Below, in pieces: positions 45,393 through 56,884 of a stretch of 64,000 nt of DNA. Under the pieces are notes generated by a model that searched no databases, was not told the origin of the DNA, and saw only the letters and a program-made list of their open reading frames with translations. The translations under genes were made by a program, and so were the position numbers. Each line of letters begins with the position of its first letter. Within the stretch, counting starts at the first letter, position 1. The DNA comes from Neoceratodus forsteri (taxonomy: Eukaryota; Chordata; Ceratodontiformes; Ceratodontidae), in assembly GCA_016271365.2 (NCBI GenBank), contig CM057452.1, positions 1,241,517,001 through 1,241,581,000 of the forward strand. Reading direction: 5' to 3'.

Positions 45393-45697
45393 AAGCCCAA
45401 GACACACCCCCCACCTGCTCCCCTGCCTGGTTTGGGAGAGTGGGGTATTAGGAAAACCCTAATGCATCATTTCCCAACTTTTGGCACTTTTACACTAACT
45501 GGAGCATTAATGAATTTTTTTGCTACTTATTTACTTACTTTTTTAGATAGTGTAATAGTATACTTATTTAAATGTGAGAACACAAGGTCCATCGGACACT
45601 GCACTCCCATCCCTCCATAGATGCATACATCTATGTATCTATGGATGCTCAGGGCATGGAGGGCCCCTGCATTTCTATTTATTGGATGACAGTGATG

Positions 45698-46157
45698 AGG
45701 TATGCTACAGAACTCATTTCACCATTGCAAGACTGGCTGCTTGTTTAACTTGCTAATGCTGCATTGCCAAATAGAGTGCCATTGCGTCACCTTCTGCTTT
45801 TCCATCTCAGACATTTAACATCTTTCCTGAATTTAAACAGCTGTGAGAGAGCTGAACAGGGAGCAACTTATGCAGAAGGAGGAGGGGCAGGACACTGTTT
45901 AAAGTTTGCGCTGTCATAGCGTGAGTCAGGTACACTACAGAACTCATTTCACCATTGCAAGACTGGCTGCTTGTTTAACTTGTTAATGCTGCATTGCCAA
46001 ACAGAGAGCCAGTGCTTCACCTTCTGCTTTTCCATCTCAGACATTTAACATCTTTCCTGAATTTAAACAGTTGTGACAGGGCTGAACAGGGAGCAGTTGA
46101 CACAGAAGGAGGAGGGGCAGGACACTGTTTAAAGTTTACGCTACTACAGCATGAGTG
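45698..46157. repeat. 230-bp tandem duplication
   Basis: Two units, 45,698-45,927 and 45,928-46,157, with few differences. Shared landmarks are CTACAGAACTCATTTCACCA, CCATCTCAGACATTTAACAT and GGAGGAGGGGCAGGACACTG. No coding potential recognised. Confidence 0.9.
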
Positions 46158-46722
46158 CAGTGGTGAGGGTGTGAGTGGCACGAGCACCACTCGGAAGAGA
46201 AAAAGTGAAAGCCTCTGAGTTGATCTACTGAGGACTGTAACCTCTTTCAGTAGTATTTAAAAAAATAAAGTTTAAGTTTGTCTGATTTCGTAAATAAGTC
46301 TTTTGGTCTATTGCTGCCCATAGTTATTGGACAATCCATTTTCTGCTTCTTTCCCCTGTTATTCACTGGTAGCAGAAGCCGGTGAACAGTGTCTGGAAGC
46401 AGTAACGATAGCAGAAGGTGGGTAGTTTCAGTTTAAAAGATGGTTATTTCAATGTTGTGACTGTAATTTTCTCTCATTTATACAGTTTCCATTACTTTAT
46501 GGTGAAGATCTGTTATTGTTCTAGTGATTGAATTACTGGTTCTGTCTCCCCTCCCTTTTACTGGCTAGTAGCAGAAGCCAGCGGCTGAGGGGTTGTTGCT
46601 GTAACATAAAAAGAAGAAGGGTCACTCTGTTTTAGTAACACCTCAGTGGTTTTCCACTGTGTGGCTCTTTTGTGTGGTGAGAATCACCACAGGAGTTTTA
46701 AGGGAAGTTATTAAGAGATACA
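46158..46722. other. Unassigned sequence before the Rex1-like RT
   Basis: Contains AATAAAG near 46,265 and AGTAGCAGAAGCC at two places (about 46,369 and 46,568). Possibly a leader of the following LINE, but unproven. Confidence 0.3.
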
Positions 46723-47840
46723 ATGTTAAAATGTAGAGTCCCTCAGGGCTCCATATTGTGTCCTTTGCTCTTTTCATTATTTGTTAATTCTTTATCGGTT
46801 AAAATTACAAATACTGAGTTAATTTTATATGCTGATAATGAGGTTCTTTTTTGCTTTGGTCCTAATTTATCCACTCTTCAAAATATATTACAATTTGATT
46901 TTAATGTATTACATTATTGGTTTGATATACATAAATTGGTCTTAAATTCTGCTAAAACCAAGACAATGGACTTTTCTCGCCCTAGGAGATCACCAACATC
47001 CAAATTTACTGTTTTTGACAACTTGGGTAATTCAATAGAACAAGTCAGAGTGTTTAAATACTTACGTATATTCATTGATTGTCATTTAACATTTGAGTCT
47101 CATGTTCTGGATTTAATTAGTAGATTACATAAAACATTAGGGTTCCTTTATTGAATCAGAGGTAATCTCACAGTTGATATCAGGTATTTTCTTACCCATA
47201 GTTTATTACTTTCTTCATTTGATTATGGGTCTATAGTATATTCATATACTTCTGGCAGAATACTATCAAAACTTCAGGCAACATACCATTCTGTAATTCA
47301 TTTTGCTACAGGACAATCAAGGTTAACACACCATTGTTCTCTTTATAAACACTTCAGTTGCCCATCATTGGCGGGGCGCTACAACTTTAGGTCGCTGATG
47401 TTTTTACATAGGGTTCAGCTTGGTGTAATGTCACAAAGTATCCTTAGCCTATTCCCTAGGATCATAAAATCTGGCAGTACAAGGCTGCAGAGTAGGGATG
47501 TTTTTTTGATTCCACTTTTTCACACATCCTTTGGCCAAAACTCATTAAAATGTGTTACTGCTAGGTTGTATAATAGTCGTCCTAGTAGTGTTATTAGTCA
47601 AAAGAAGTTAGCAACTTTTAAGATAGCTCTTAGAAATAATTTGTTTGTTAACTCAATTTGCAAATGTTTTACATAATGTATATTTATTGATTGTTAATTG
47701 TACTGTAAAGTTTGTTGTGTTTTGCATTTTTTGTAAAACTGGACGTTAGTGAAAATCGGCTTGTCCCACAAACCTACCAGTACAAAAAAAAATTAAAAAA
47801 TAAAAAAATTAAAAAAAATAAAATAAATAAAAATAAGTTA
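46723..47840 (+). pseudogene. Rex1-like LINE fragment: RT C-terminal half
   Basis: One frame runs from 46,723 to 47,676 with a single TGA at 47,152-47,154 (probably from CGA). Blocks: CRVPQGSILCPLLFSLFVNS, LILYADNEVLFCF (YADD changed to YADN), HKLVLNSAKTKTMDFS, VFKYLRIFIDCHLTFESHV, SRLTHHCSLYKHFSCPSLAG and NSLKCVTARLYNSRPSSVIS. The LTHHCSLY motif and its surroundings resemble the Rex1/Babar clade. It is 5'-truncated just before the GVPQG block. An A/T-rich tail follows at 47,784-47,840. Few lesions suggest a moderately young insertion. Confidence 0.82.
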
Positions 47841-47899
47841 TCAGCATAGCCATCTTATTATCTCACCTCATGTACCCAGTAAAGACATTTTCTGAATTC

Positions 47900-48390
47900 T
47901 CAACAAAACATATTTCTGCATGACTACAATGCCATTCCATGACAGAGGTGAAAAAACACATTTTAGCCAAAATTTGAAAAATGACAGCTGTGTCATACAT
48001 GAGGTGGGGTAATAAGAAGGCTATGTTGAAAATCTGGGATGAAAATGTTTAACATTTCTGAAGTTACTAGCAGGTGTAACAAAATTGCAATGAATGGTCA
48101 CAACTTTGGCATTTTGTCATATTTTGACTCCAAATTTTCAACATACTCTTTTATGATCCCACCTCATTAACCCCTTAGGATGAAGTTTTCAAATCCATGC
48201 CAAGATGCCATTCCATACCACAAGAGTGAAAACTCATTTCAGACAGGATGTGAAAAATGACAGCAGTACTGTTCATAAGGTGGTGTAAAAAATGGCTATG
48301 TTGATAATTTGGACTAAAAATACTAAAAATTACCAAAATTATGCAGGTATATAGAATAATTTCAATGGACACACACAACTCTGCCATTTT
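47900..48390. repeat. Second locus of the about 290-bp palindromic array
   Basis: GAAAAATGACAGCTG at about 47,973 and GTGAAAAATGACAGCAG at about 48,250 mark two units about 280 bp apart, homologous to 8,325-8,910. Each contains ATGTTGAAAATCTGG-type and CCCACCTCAT-type blocks in inverted relation. Confidence 0.65.
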
Positions 48391-48606
48391 TAGGATTTTT
48401 TTCACCAAGTTTTCAACATGGCCTTTTTTGGACCCCACCTCATATACTCTGGCACTGTCATTTCATTAATCAGGCCAGAATGTGATTTTGCACAGAGACC
48501 ACAAAATCACCTTTTGGGTCCAATTAATGAGATGACTGTGACAGTGTTCATGAGGTGGGGTCCCTAAAAAGGCCATGTTGAAAATTTGGTGAAAAAATAC
48601 CTTAAA
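48391..48606. repeat. About 216-bp palindrome, well preserved
   Basis: Centre near 48,497. GTGATTTTG pairs with CAAAATCAC, the TCATTTCATTAAT block pairs with ATTAATGAGATGA, GGACCCCACCTCAT pairs with ATGAGGTGGGGTCC, and CATGGCC with GGCCATG, out to TTTTTTTCACCAA and TTGGTGAAAAAAT. Homologous to 8,911-9,129. Confidence 0.8.
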
Positions 48607-49540
48607 ATTACAAAGTTATGAACATAAGTTCTAAATGAGATTGAAATTCATTATATGGCACTTACCTTGATTCCTGAGTTTATGGTTTGGCTTTGAAGAA
48701 TGTGGACATGCCTCTGTCTACAGAAGATGACAGACAGCCTAAGACCTCCGGTGGCAAGTATAGGGTAAGGGAGGTATGTGGGGTGGTGGGTTCTCTGAGA
48801 GAGGGTCAGGATGGGGGAAGGGGTGGTGGGGATGATGAGGCACCATTTTCTTTTTTTAAGGTTAAAAAAAGACGTTGGAGGACTGTTTTCTTTTTTCCAG
48901 GTGTGAATCAATAAAATAAATATTTTGGGACATTGGGGTAGGCTTCCCAGTGTCCTACACTGCCTGGGAGGGTTTAGTGCTGACACAGGGATTGGGCCCC
49001 CCGATATTGGCATATTAATAAAATAATGGGCTGTGGGGGTGGGGTCATCCAATACTGGGGGTGGGCATGCCAGTGTTGGAATACATAATATACTTCTTAT
49101 CTTTTTCTCTCTGAAAGGAAGGGCATGGATGCATTAATCAGGGACACTGACCCTTATAAAGAGGGACATATCTTGAAACATGGAGAGATATGCTGGGAAG
49201 AATGCTATGGAAACTTGTATAACTTTTCTGATTTAGCATCTTAGAATATTATGAGTTACTGCTTCAGAGTCTGAATTTGCAGCATGTTCTCTGTGTGGCA
49301 GCACATTTATGGAAAATGAGGGACAGAGCAGTTCTGAATGGTAAAATGAGGGAAGTTCATCATGATCAGGGACAGTTGAAAGATCTGATACATAAATAAA
49401 CTACAGAAGGGATTAGGGGATGGCAAGGGTGCCACTACACACCAGGGAAAACAGGTGCTCATAATTCACACTGCAGTCAGCAGCATGAGTACAGAAAACA
49501 TGGTGGAAGGCAGTTCATTCACATATCAGGCCTGTGTAGT
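48607..49540. other. Downstream part of the palindromic element; then unassigned
   Basis: 48,655-48,770 shares the exon-like block seen at 9,170-9,275. 48,930-49,070 resembles a single diverged unit of the 9.4-kb minisatellite (CAGGGATTGGGCCCCCCGAT). Nothing is recognised from 49,080 to 49,540. Confidence 0.4.
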
Positions 49541-50395
49541 ACAGTATGGTCTGCATGCCCATTGGTCCATGCAGTGGACCAATAGGCATACAGACAGTGC
49601 TGTACACTGTCTTTTGGTGGGCGACCGGGCAGCATGTGGGCGGGTACTGCCACCCACCCGATGATAGGGGGATGCTGGGTAGGGACCGAGGGTTGGGTGG
49701 GGAGGGGTACCTGGACCACCAGGGTCTCTTGTGCTATGTCCACCCACGAGCGGGCATTGGGGGGTTTCCACTGGACCACCAGGGATTTTCAGTGAATGTA
49801 TGCCCATGATTGGGCTATGGGGGGGGATTCACCACTGGTCCACCATGGACCTGTTTAACACTTATGCCCATGATTGGGCAGGGGGGGATTCACAGGTCCA
49901 CCAGGGACCTGTTACACTCCTATGCCCAGGACTGGGCATTGGAGGGTATTCCCCTGGACCACCAGGGATGATATTTACATATGCCTGCGATAGGGCAATG
50001 GGACAGGGGGACACAATGCTCCCAGGGCAGGGAGCCTGTGGGCAGTGGTCTGGGTGGGCGGGTGGCCACCCCAGAGCTGGCAGCTGCCGTGTTGTGCCCT
50101 GTGGGTGGCCAGGACTTGTTCCTGGTTTTACCAGGCACATCTTTGTGCCCCCTGAGCAGTGAAAAGTGGAACTGAGCCGGCATTTGTGCTGCACATCCCA
50201 GGCTGAATATCGTGATGTGCCGCATATGCATGGGCACGCCCCCTCCCCACACTTGCACTGCATACATTACTGTTGCACTCTATATCGGGGTGCGATCGCA
50301 ACTTGACCCTTTCAATATCGTGCTAGGGCACAATGGTGGGTTGTGCATGGAGCATCCCTCTTGCACCATGCGCAACTCTTTTGAATATCCAGGCC
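49541..50395. mobile_element. Second copy of the foldback-like element
   Basis: Matches 20,660-21,302 of the first copy in the same orientation. Shared are the TGCATGCCCATTGGTCC hairpin, CAGCTGCCGTGTTG, GCATATGCATGGGCACG-like words, and the right end TTTTGAATATCCAGGCC (50,379-50,395). Its left TIR is missing. Between 49,740 and 49,990 it has about five units of about 60 bp (CTGGACCACCAGGG with GCCCATGATTGGGC), the reverse orientation of the first copy's left array. Confidence 0.7.
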
Positions 50396-50739
50396 TAAAA
50401 GTATAAATCACAGCAATTGGAACCATATGCCACACCAATTAAAAGTATATGCCACAGGAATGAAAACTGTAAAACACACAACAAAAAGTGTACACCACAC
50501 TCCCTCAAGAAACAAAAACAGAAATTAACCAAAGTAACAATTAACAATACTAACATAACAAACACACCTTTTCTACTTAACAAGAAACCATTGAAAAAAA
50601 TTAACAAATAAAAATAGAATACCAATTAGCCAATATAAATTACTGCCTAACCTCATCCACCTTAGATATGATCAAAACCTAATCCAAGCAGGAAAAATAC
50701 ATCAAATATCAAGAATGACTAGAATTTATAAAACAGCAA
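50396..50739. other. A-rich unassigned sequence, probably leader of the next Crypton
   Basis: Strongly A-rich on the plus strand. No stable frame, but composition is continuous with the Crypton relic that follows. Confidence 0.35.
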
Positions 50740-51484
50740 GAAAACAAAAATAACGTGGAAAAAATTCAAACTTACACATAAAGGTAATAAGATCATAACT
50801 TGCCCGGATCAGAGTAAACTGGAATATTCTGGACATACCTACATCTGAGCTACATGAACTACTAGCAAATTTTATATACAAGTACAAAAAACCTGATGGC
50901 TCAGAATATGAACCTGGAATTCTGTGTGGCATCCTGGGAAGTTTGAATCCATTCTTTGAAAGGGAAACCTATTCTTATTTCATCTACAGAAACAAAACCG
51001 CAATATTTAAACACACCATAACTATAGTGACAGACAAATTAAAATACCCCAAAAAGAAGGTATCAGAAATTACCCAAATCAAGCAGAACCATTAACTGAC
51101 AGTGAAATTGACCTATTATATAAAAGTGGAACCCAGGGTCTACAGAACTCCACAGCTCTACTAAATATGTTTTTCTTCAGCATAGGAATACACTATGCTT
51201 TACGAATCATAGAACAATGCAATTTAAAATGGGGAAGCTTGCAACTGCTAACAGACACAGATGGGAATGAATATACCAAATATAAAGACAAGATAAAACC
51301 AGTACAGGAGCAAATTTATCAGACAAGAGAACACTAAAACCAAAAATGTGTCAAAATACCACAAACAGAAAAAGAGATCCAATCACACCATATGAACTTT
51401 ATGCAAAATACAGACCAGAAGAAGCAAAAAAAATTACGATTCACCATTCTACTTGGCACCAAATATTAACCATAAGCCAGACTT
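50740..51484 (+). pseudogene. Second Crypton-type recombinase relic (KIAA1958-like)
   Basis: Plus-strand tyrosine-recombinase relic, different from the one at 3.87-5.23 kb. The core-binding part (about 50,815-51,000) reads VNWNILDIPTSELHELLANF, YKYKKPDGSEYEPGILCGIL and GSLNPFFER. After a frameshift (about 51,090): EPLTDSEIDLLYKSGTQGLQ, TALLNMFFFSIGIHYALRII (Arg of the first catalytic block), KWGSLQLLTDTDGNEYTKYK. The last part near 51,346-51,470 reads NRKRDPITPYELYAKYRPEE, then a degraded FYLAPN-type segment. The block order matches the KIAA1958/Crypton domain. The C-terminal HxxR and Tyr region is missing, cut off at the CR1 3' end at about 51,485. Confidence 0.78.
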
Positions 51485-54012
51485 CTTATAGAAATGTAGA
51501 AACATATAATTTGATGGCAGATAAGGACTGCTTGGCCCACCTAGTCTGCCTATTTCCCTACCTAACAGATAGGCAGCAGATCCTAGTTAACCAACAGCTT
51601 ACTTCCTCCTACCACCCACTAGAATTGCCTTATGTCTGCATCATGCATTCCTGAATTTCCCCACTGTTTTTGACTCTATGACCTCTTCAGGAAGGCCATT
51701 CCATGCATCTACAACCCTCTCTGTGTAGAAATACTTCCTCACATTACCTCTGAGCCATCCCCCCTCTATCTTCAAATTGTGCCCCCTTGTTTTTGCATAT
51801 CTCTTTTTCTTAAAGATGCTACCCTCTTGGACTTTGTTTATTCCCTTGAGGTATTTGAAAGTTTCTATCATGTCCCCCCTCTCCCTCCTTTCCTCGAAGC
51901 TATACATCCTATGCTCCTTTAGTCTTTCTTCTATGCCTTCTGGTGCATACCCTACACCATTTTGGTTGCCCTCCTCTGGACAGGCTCCACTCTGTCTATG
52001 TCTTTGGAGGTGGGGTCTCCAGAACTGTACACAGTACTCCAGATGTGGTCTTACCAACTGTCCGTACAGAGGACCAACAACTTCCTGTTTTCTACTGGTG
52101 AGGCCTCTCCCTATGTATCCCAGTTTCCCCAGCCCTCCTTACTGCTTCTCATATTGCTGGCCCACATTTAGGTCAACTTATATGACTATCTCCGGGTCCC
52201 TTTCCATTTTTGTTGTCAGTATCTCACCCCCCATTGTGTACTCTTCCCCTGGGTTTTTGTTTCCCAGGTGCATTATTTTGTACATATTTGCATTGAATCC
52301 AAGCTGCCATACATCTGACCATTCCTCCAACCTTGCCAAGTCCCTCTTCATCCTTTCCACCCCACCTTGAGTATCAACCCTGTTACAGATCTTTGTGTCA
52401 CCTGCAAAGAGACATACTTTCCCTTCCAGTCCCTCTGCAATGACACTTATAAAGACATTAAAAAGGACCGGCCCCAGTACTGAACCCTGTGGTACCCCAC
52501 TAGTAACCCCCCTTTCTTCACTGTGGACTCCATTTACTATTACCCACTGTATCCTGTTGTCCAGCTGGTGTTTAACCTAGACTACCACCCTGGGACCCTC
52601 TCCCAGGCTGGCTAATTTGTTTATTAATCTTTTGTACGGGACTATGTCAAATGCCTTGCCAAAGTTAAGGTGGGCCATGTCCACAGTCCCTCCCTGGTCT
52701 ATTACTTTGGTCATCCAGTTAAAAAAATTAATTAGATTTGTCTGACATGACCTTCCCACTGTGAATCCATGCTGCCTTAGGTCCTGTGCCCCACTGGCCT
52801 CTAGGTACTCAACAATTCTTTCCTTCAGAAGTGATTCCATCATTTTCCCTACCACTGAGGTCAAACTGACAGGTCTGTAGTTTCCTGCCTCTGTCTTGCT
52901 CCCACTTTTGTGAAGGCAAATCACATCCATCCTCCTCCAGTCCTCAGGTACAACACCATCCTCCCATGATTTATTATAAAAGGTAGTCAGTGGTGTTACT
53001 AGTTCTTCCCTTAGTTCTTCTAGAATTCTGGGGTGAATCCCATCAGGCCCCATTGCTTTATCCACCTTCAGTTATAAGAGTTCTTTCAGAACCCTTTCTT
53101 CTATGAAAGGACTAATATCAACTCCCCTATCCAGAGTGCTTCTATTGACTGGATTAGGTATCTCCCCCTGCTTTTCCAATGTGAATACTGAGCAGAAGTA
53201 TTCGTTCAGTATCCCTGCTTTTTCACTGTTGCTCTCTGCCCAACCACCTTCCTCTTTATTCAGCCTCAGTATCCCTGCCTTAGTTTTTCATTGCTCCCTA
53301 ATGTACTGATAAAAGGTTTTTCCCCCCTTCTTAACCGAGTTGGCTATCTTTTCCTCGGTTTCTGCCTTTGCTATTCTGATTGCCTTCCCTGCTTCCTTCT
53401 GCTTTTACTGGTACAGTTCTCTGTTCTGCTCCTTCTGTGTTTCCTTATACTTCCTGAATGCTATCTTTTTCTCCCTTACCTTCTCTGGCACTTCTTTTGA
53501 GAACCATAGTGTTTTTTTCTTCCATTTTGATTTGTTTATTTGTTTCACACAAAGGCTTGTTGCATCTGTGATGGCCGTTTTGATGTTTCCCCATTGTTGC
53601 CCCACCCCACCTTCTTACCTGTTTGCTAGTGGTTTTCTGAGGCACGCTCCCATTTTGACAAAATCAGCCCTCCTGAAGTGCAGTACCTTCAGTTTTGTGT
53701 GGCTTGACTCTACAGATAAGTTTATTGTGAACCACACTGTTTGGTGGTCTCTTGTTCCCAGATGGCTACCCACTTCAAGATTGGAGATCCTCTCTCTGTC
53801 CCGATTTGAGAGTACCAGGTCTAAGATTGCTCCCTCCTGAGTGGGTTCCAAAACTAGCTATCTGAGGCATGCTCCCAGTAGGGTGTTGAGAATGGCCCTG
53901 CTCTTGGATGCGGCTGCAGTAAAGGTGCTCCAGTTAACATCTGGCATATTTAGGTCCCCCATCAGTAATATCTTCCCTTTCTCTGCCATCCCAAGGATGC
54001 CTTCTATCATTT
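51485..54012 (-). pseudogene. CR1 ORF2, 5'-truncated (C-terminal endonuclease to 3' end)
   Basis: Long minus-strand CR1 copy, same family as 1-2.6 kb. From the right: endonuclease remnant ILDLVLSNRDRERISNLEVG with HLGTRDHQTVW (SDH changed to RDH), linker KEVPEKVREKKIAFRKYKET, then RT: MGPDGIHPRILEELREELVT, PEDWRRMDVICLHKSGSKTE, GNYRPVSLTSVVGKMMESLL, QHGFTVGRSCQTNLINFFNW, NFGKAFDIVPYKRLI, and GKVCLFAGDTKICN (catalytic FADD changed to FAGD, near 52,415). C-terminal blocks are MERMKRDLARLEEWSDVWQL and MVRPHLEYCVQFWRPH. The 3' end (51,485-51,560) has the shared GATGGGCCAAGCGGTCC-type sequence. Frameshifts and the Asp-to-Gly change make it inactive. It abuts the truncated Crypton. Confidence 0.92.
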
Positions 54013-54080
54013 ATGGTTTTAGAACATGAAAATAGGGGAGAACAAAATAAGAGGATTTATAAAAAAAATCAAAGAAACAC

Positions 54081-54424
54081 TGCCAGCTTGGTGGCACAGA
54101 GGGCTGAGGCGTTATGCCCTACCTCACACCATACTAATGACCCGGGTTCAGGAACAACCTCGGGTCATCTGGGCACTGGCATGGGGGGGAAGGGAGGGAG
54201 TAGTATTGAAGCAGCCTAATGGCAGTTCTCCTCTCCTGGGGAGATTGTCACTCCCCATAGTTCCGCTGCCACTGGGTGGCAATCCAGTGCCCACACATGC
54301 AGGAAGGGGCAACAAGTCCAGAGGGCATCTCAGAATGTGGCATGCACATGACGTGCCTCCAGACATGCACAAGTGCAGGTGAAAAAAGGGGAAAAATACC
54401 TAAAAATGTAAATTAATAAAAAAA
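54081..54424 (+). mobile_element. tRNA-headed SINE with target-site duplication
   Basis: The 5' part resembles a tRNA promoter: A-box-like TGGCACAGAGGG (about 54,092) and B-box-like GGGTTCAGGAAC (about 54,143). The body follows, with GC-rich sequence, ending in an A/T-rich tail (about 54,380-54,424). The copy is flanked by AAATCAAAGAAACA before (54,066-54,079) and AAATCACAGAAACA after (54,426-54,439), a near-identical duplication that fixes its borders. tRNA origin is inferred from box sequences and spacing; the donor tRNA and partner LINE are unknown. Confidence 0.7.
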
Positions 54425-54439
54425 GAAATCACAGAAACA

Positions 54440-56140
54440 GCAGGAGTAGCCCCTAATAATCAAATCACAAACCACAGCACCCGAAAAACATTCATTCAGT
54501 TTCTGGTAAACTCCAATATTTCACCTACTGAAATAGCCCAAAATTTGGGGCACAAAGATATCCATTCAATAAACAACCACTCAACACTAAAAGTCACAAG
54601 CAAGCAAACAAGTCTAGTAGCTCAGCCAAAAAGCAATGCTATATTTGGCAAAGAACTAAAAAATGTGGGTGCACCTTACCAGAGGCTTGTAGAACAAACA
54701 ACCACACATTTGCCAGAACAAAGACTAGGTCAGCACACCACGTTTTCTTCTTCATGTTTTTAATACTTAGTAGTAAATTTCCATCACCAGGCATCTAAGG
54801 CAGCAAACAAACAAAAGCAAGCTGGCAGGGACTGTATTCATAAATAATCCATAATATATATTTGAAAGACTGGTCGATATGCGGTACCATAGAAAATTCT
54901 CAATCCGCTGACCTGAAGTTACCCATGCCAGCTGATACACATGCATTAATATTTCAATGTCTAAACTGACGCCACCATCAGAACATAAGGTCTGTTGGTG
55001 TAGTGCACTTAAATATCAAAATCTTAAAGTGACAGTATAGAATAAAGTGCAAACCATAACTATTTAATTTTGCCCAAACTATGCAATATAATAAAATAAA
55101 ATGCCATTACTTACTTCCCCAATCATATTAATAAATAGCATAAAAAGCATAGAAAAACAGACAACCATATACTACATATCCCTATTATATCCATAATCAA
55201 AAAAATGATGAAAAACTGGTTACATTTTCAAATATTACATCAGTTAAATGGAACATCAGTTAAACAGAAATAGTATCATTGTGCACAACCTAATTATTGC
55301 ACTTTAAATTCCTGCACTTAAGTTAGTGCACCCTGAAATATTGCTGATATGTAGAATACATATTTGTGCTATTTAATACTTATTGCTCTTTAAACCATGT
55401 AAACTCATTCTCCTGCTCATAGCTTGATTTTATACTGCAAAAATAAATCTCTTAGGACAGCTTAAAGAATGTCTTTATCTGATTCCAAGGCAACACAATG
55501 AGGATACCCAGCACTTCCTGCAAGGATTCATTTGGACTTTGTTTCATCCCCAGCTACAATGGTGTATTCTAAAGTACTCTTTCTCTATTTTGAAGCACCT
55601 ACAAACATTTTTCCTGCATGGGAATTCTAGACACTTTCCACAGTGGGTGGCATATCATCAGCTGTAAATTTCAATGTTTCATTTAGCAGGGACATTATGA
55701 ACTTTCAAATTAAATGTGATTAGACTAACTGTGAAAGAAGACCACTACATCATAATTATGCTTTTTTAATATTATTATATTAATTATTTTTTAAATATAT
55801 GTTTTGATTATGTATAACAAAAGATAAGGATTGCCAGGAGAGTCGGGATTATCCAAAGAATAGACTGAATGTCAAAGGCTTCAGTTCTGCAATGTTAGTT
55901 TGTCATTGAAGGCTATAGGATCCTGATACGCTTTCTCAACAGCAACTTGTTGGCTAAATTAACAATTTACATTACTTTATCATCTTTTTAATTCATTTTT
56001 CATTCTTATTTAATTCTTTGTGTTCTTAGGAGTATGTAGTTTTTGTTTCTTCTAGATTTTGCCTCTTCTTATTTGACTTATCTTCTCTCTCTCTCTCTGT
56101 TGCACTCTTTTGTTTATATTTGTGATGGAGTTTAGACAGG
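54440..56140. other. Unassigned AT-rich sequence
   Basis: No coding domain, TIR or tandem repeat recognised, apart from a short TC run at 56,084-56,099. Confidence 0.4.
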
Positions 56141-56143
56141 GCC

Positions 56144-56882
56144 ATGTTAAGACTCTTGGCAGAGCTATTTGCCTGTGCTGGACAGTGCCAGATCTGGATG
56201 CAGGAGGTAGAGACAGTGGTGGTGGGGGGTGATCCAGCAGCCCTCCACAGCATCCCCAGTGCAGCAGCAGCAGTCCCCAGCTCCTTCAGTTCCACAGCAG
56301 CAGCATCCGGAACCACCTGTGCTCCTCCTTGGTATCACCACCACCACCAGCTGTTCCCATGAGGAGCTATGTCCCAGTTCCTCATCTTCTGGCATCTTAA
56401 TGCCCAATGCAAGGAAGTAGCCCAGGTCTTCCCTTATTTGGGAATTTTTCACCATGAACTCCAACAATGATAGTGTTATCAAATGCAAAATGTGAGACAC
56501 ACTGGTCAGTTGTGGGAAGAAAAGCAGCCATCTAGGCACTAGTGGTCAATGTATCCACCTGAAAATCTATCAGCTGAGCCAGTGGAAGGTCAGAAAAAAG
56601 CAGGTGATGAGTGGTGGTGGTGGCAGTGGTCCTTCTGTGCTGCTAAGGGAGCAGCACACAGTTGGTCCACAGCTACAGAGGCCAGCTCAGGAGTCCCCTG
56701 AGTTTCCCAGAAGTCAGACAGGGCAGCTCAGGGGACTGTATCTGCTCTTTAGCCTTTCCAGTTCTAGTCATCTGGGGCCCTGCAGTCTGCAACACTGATG
56801 ACCACAGCACAAAGGATGTCATTAGAATCTGCCAGGTAAAGTCAGCCAGAAGAGGCAGCTGATACAGAAGAACTCTAGCCAT
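56144..56882 (+). pseudogene. hAT-type transposase N-terminus with BED zinc finger
   Basis: One frame, 56,229-56,798, with two internal stops (56,418 and about 56,472). The first part is Q/S/P-rich (VQQQQSPAPSVPQQQHPEPP). Then a BED finger is legible: SLIWEFFTMNSNNDSVIKCK, a stop where the second Cys is expected, DTLVSCGKKSSHLGTSG, then HLKIYQ. This matches the W-x-FF...C-x2-C...H-x4-H plan of hAT/ZBED proteins. A further S/G-rich linker ends at 56,798. No RNase-H-like catalytic core follows, so this is an isolated N-terminal fragment. Confidence 0.6.
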
Positions 56883-56884
56883 TT

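Noticed and set aside
51777..52370. 197-codon plus-strand frame
   Set aside because: Antisense of the minus-strand CR1 RT C-terminus.
56165..56539. Cysteine-rich minus-strand frame with CCCC runs
   Set aside because: Antisense of the Q/S/P-rich BED-protein leader (CAG repeats read backwards); not a plausible metal-binding protein.
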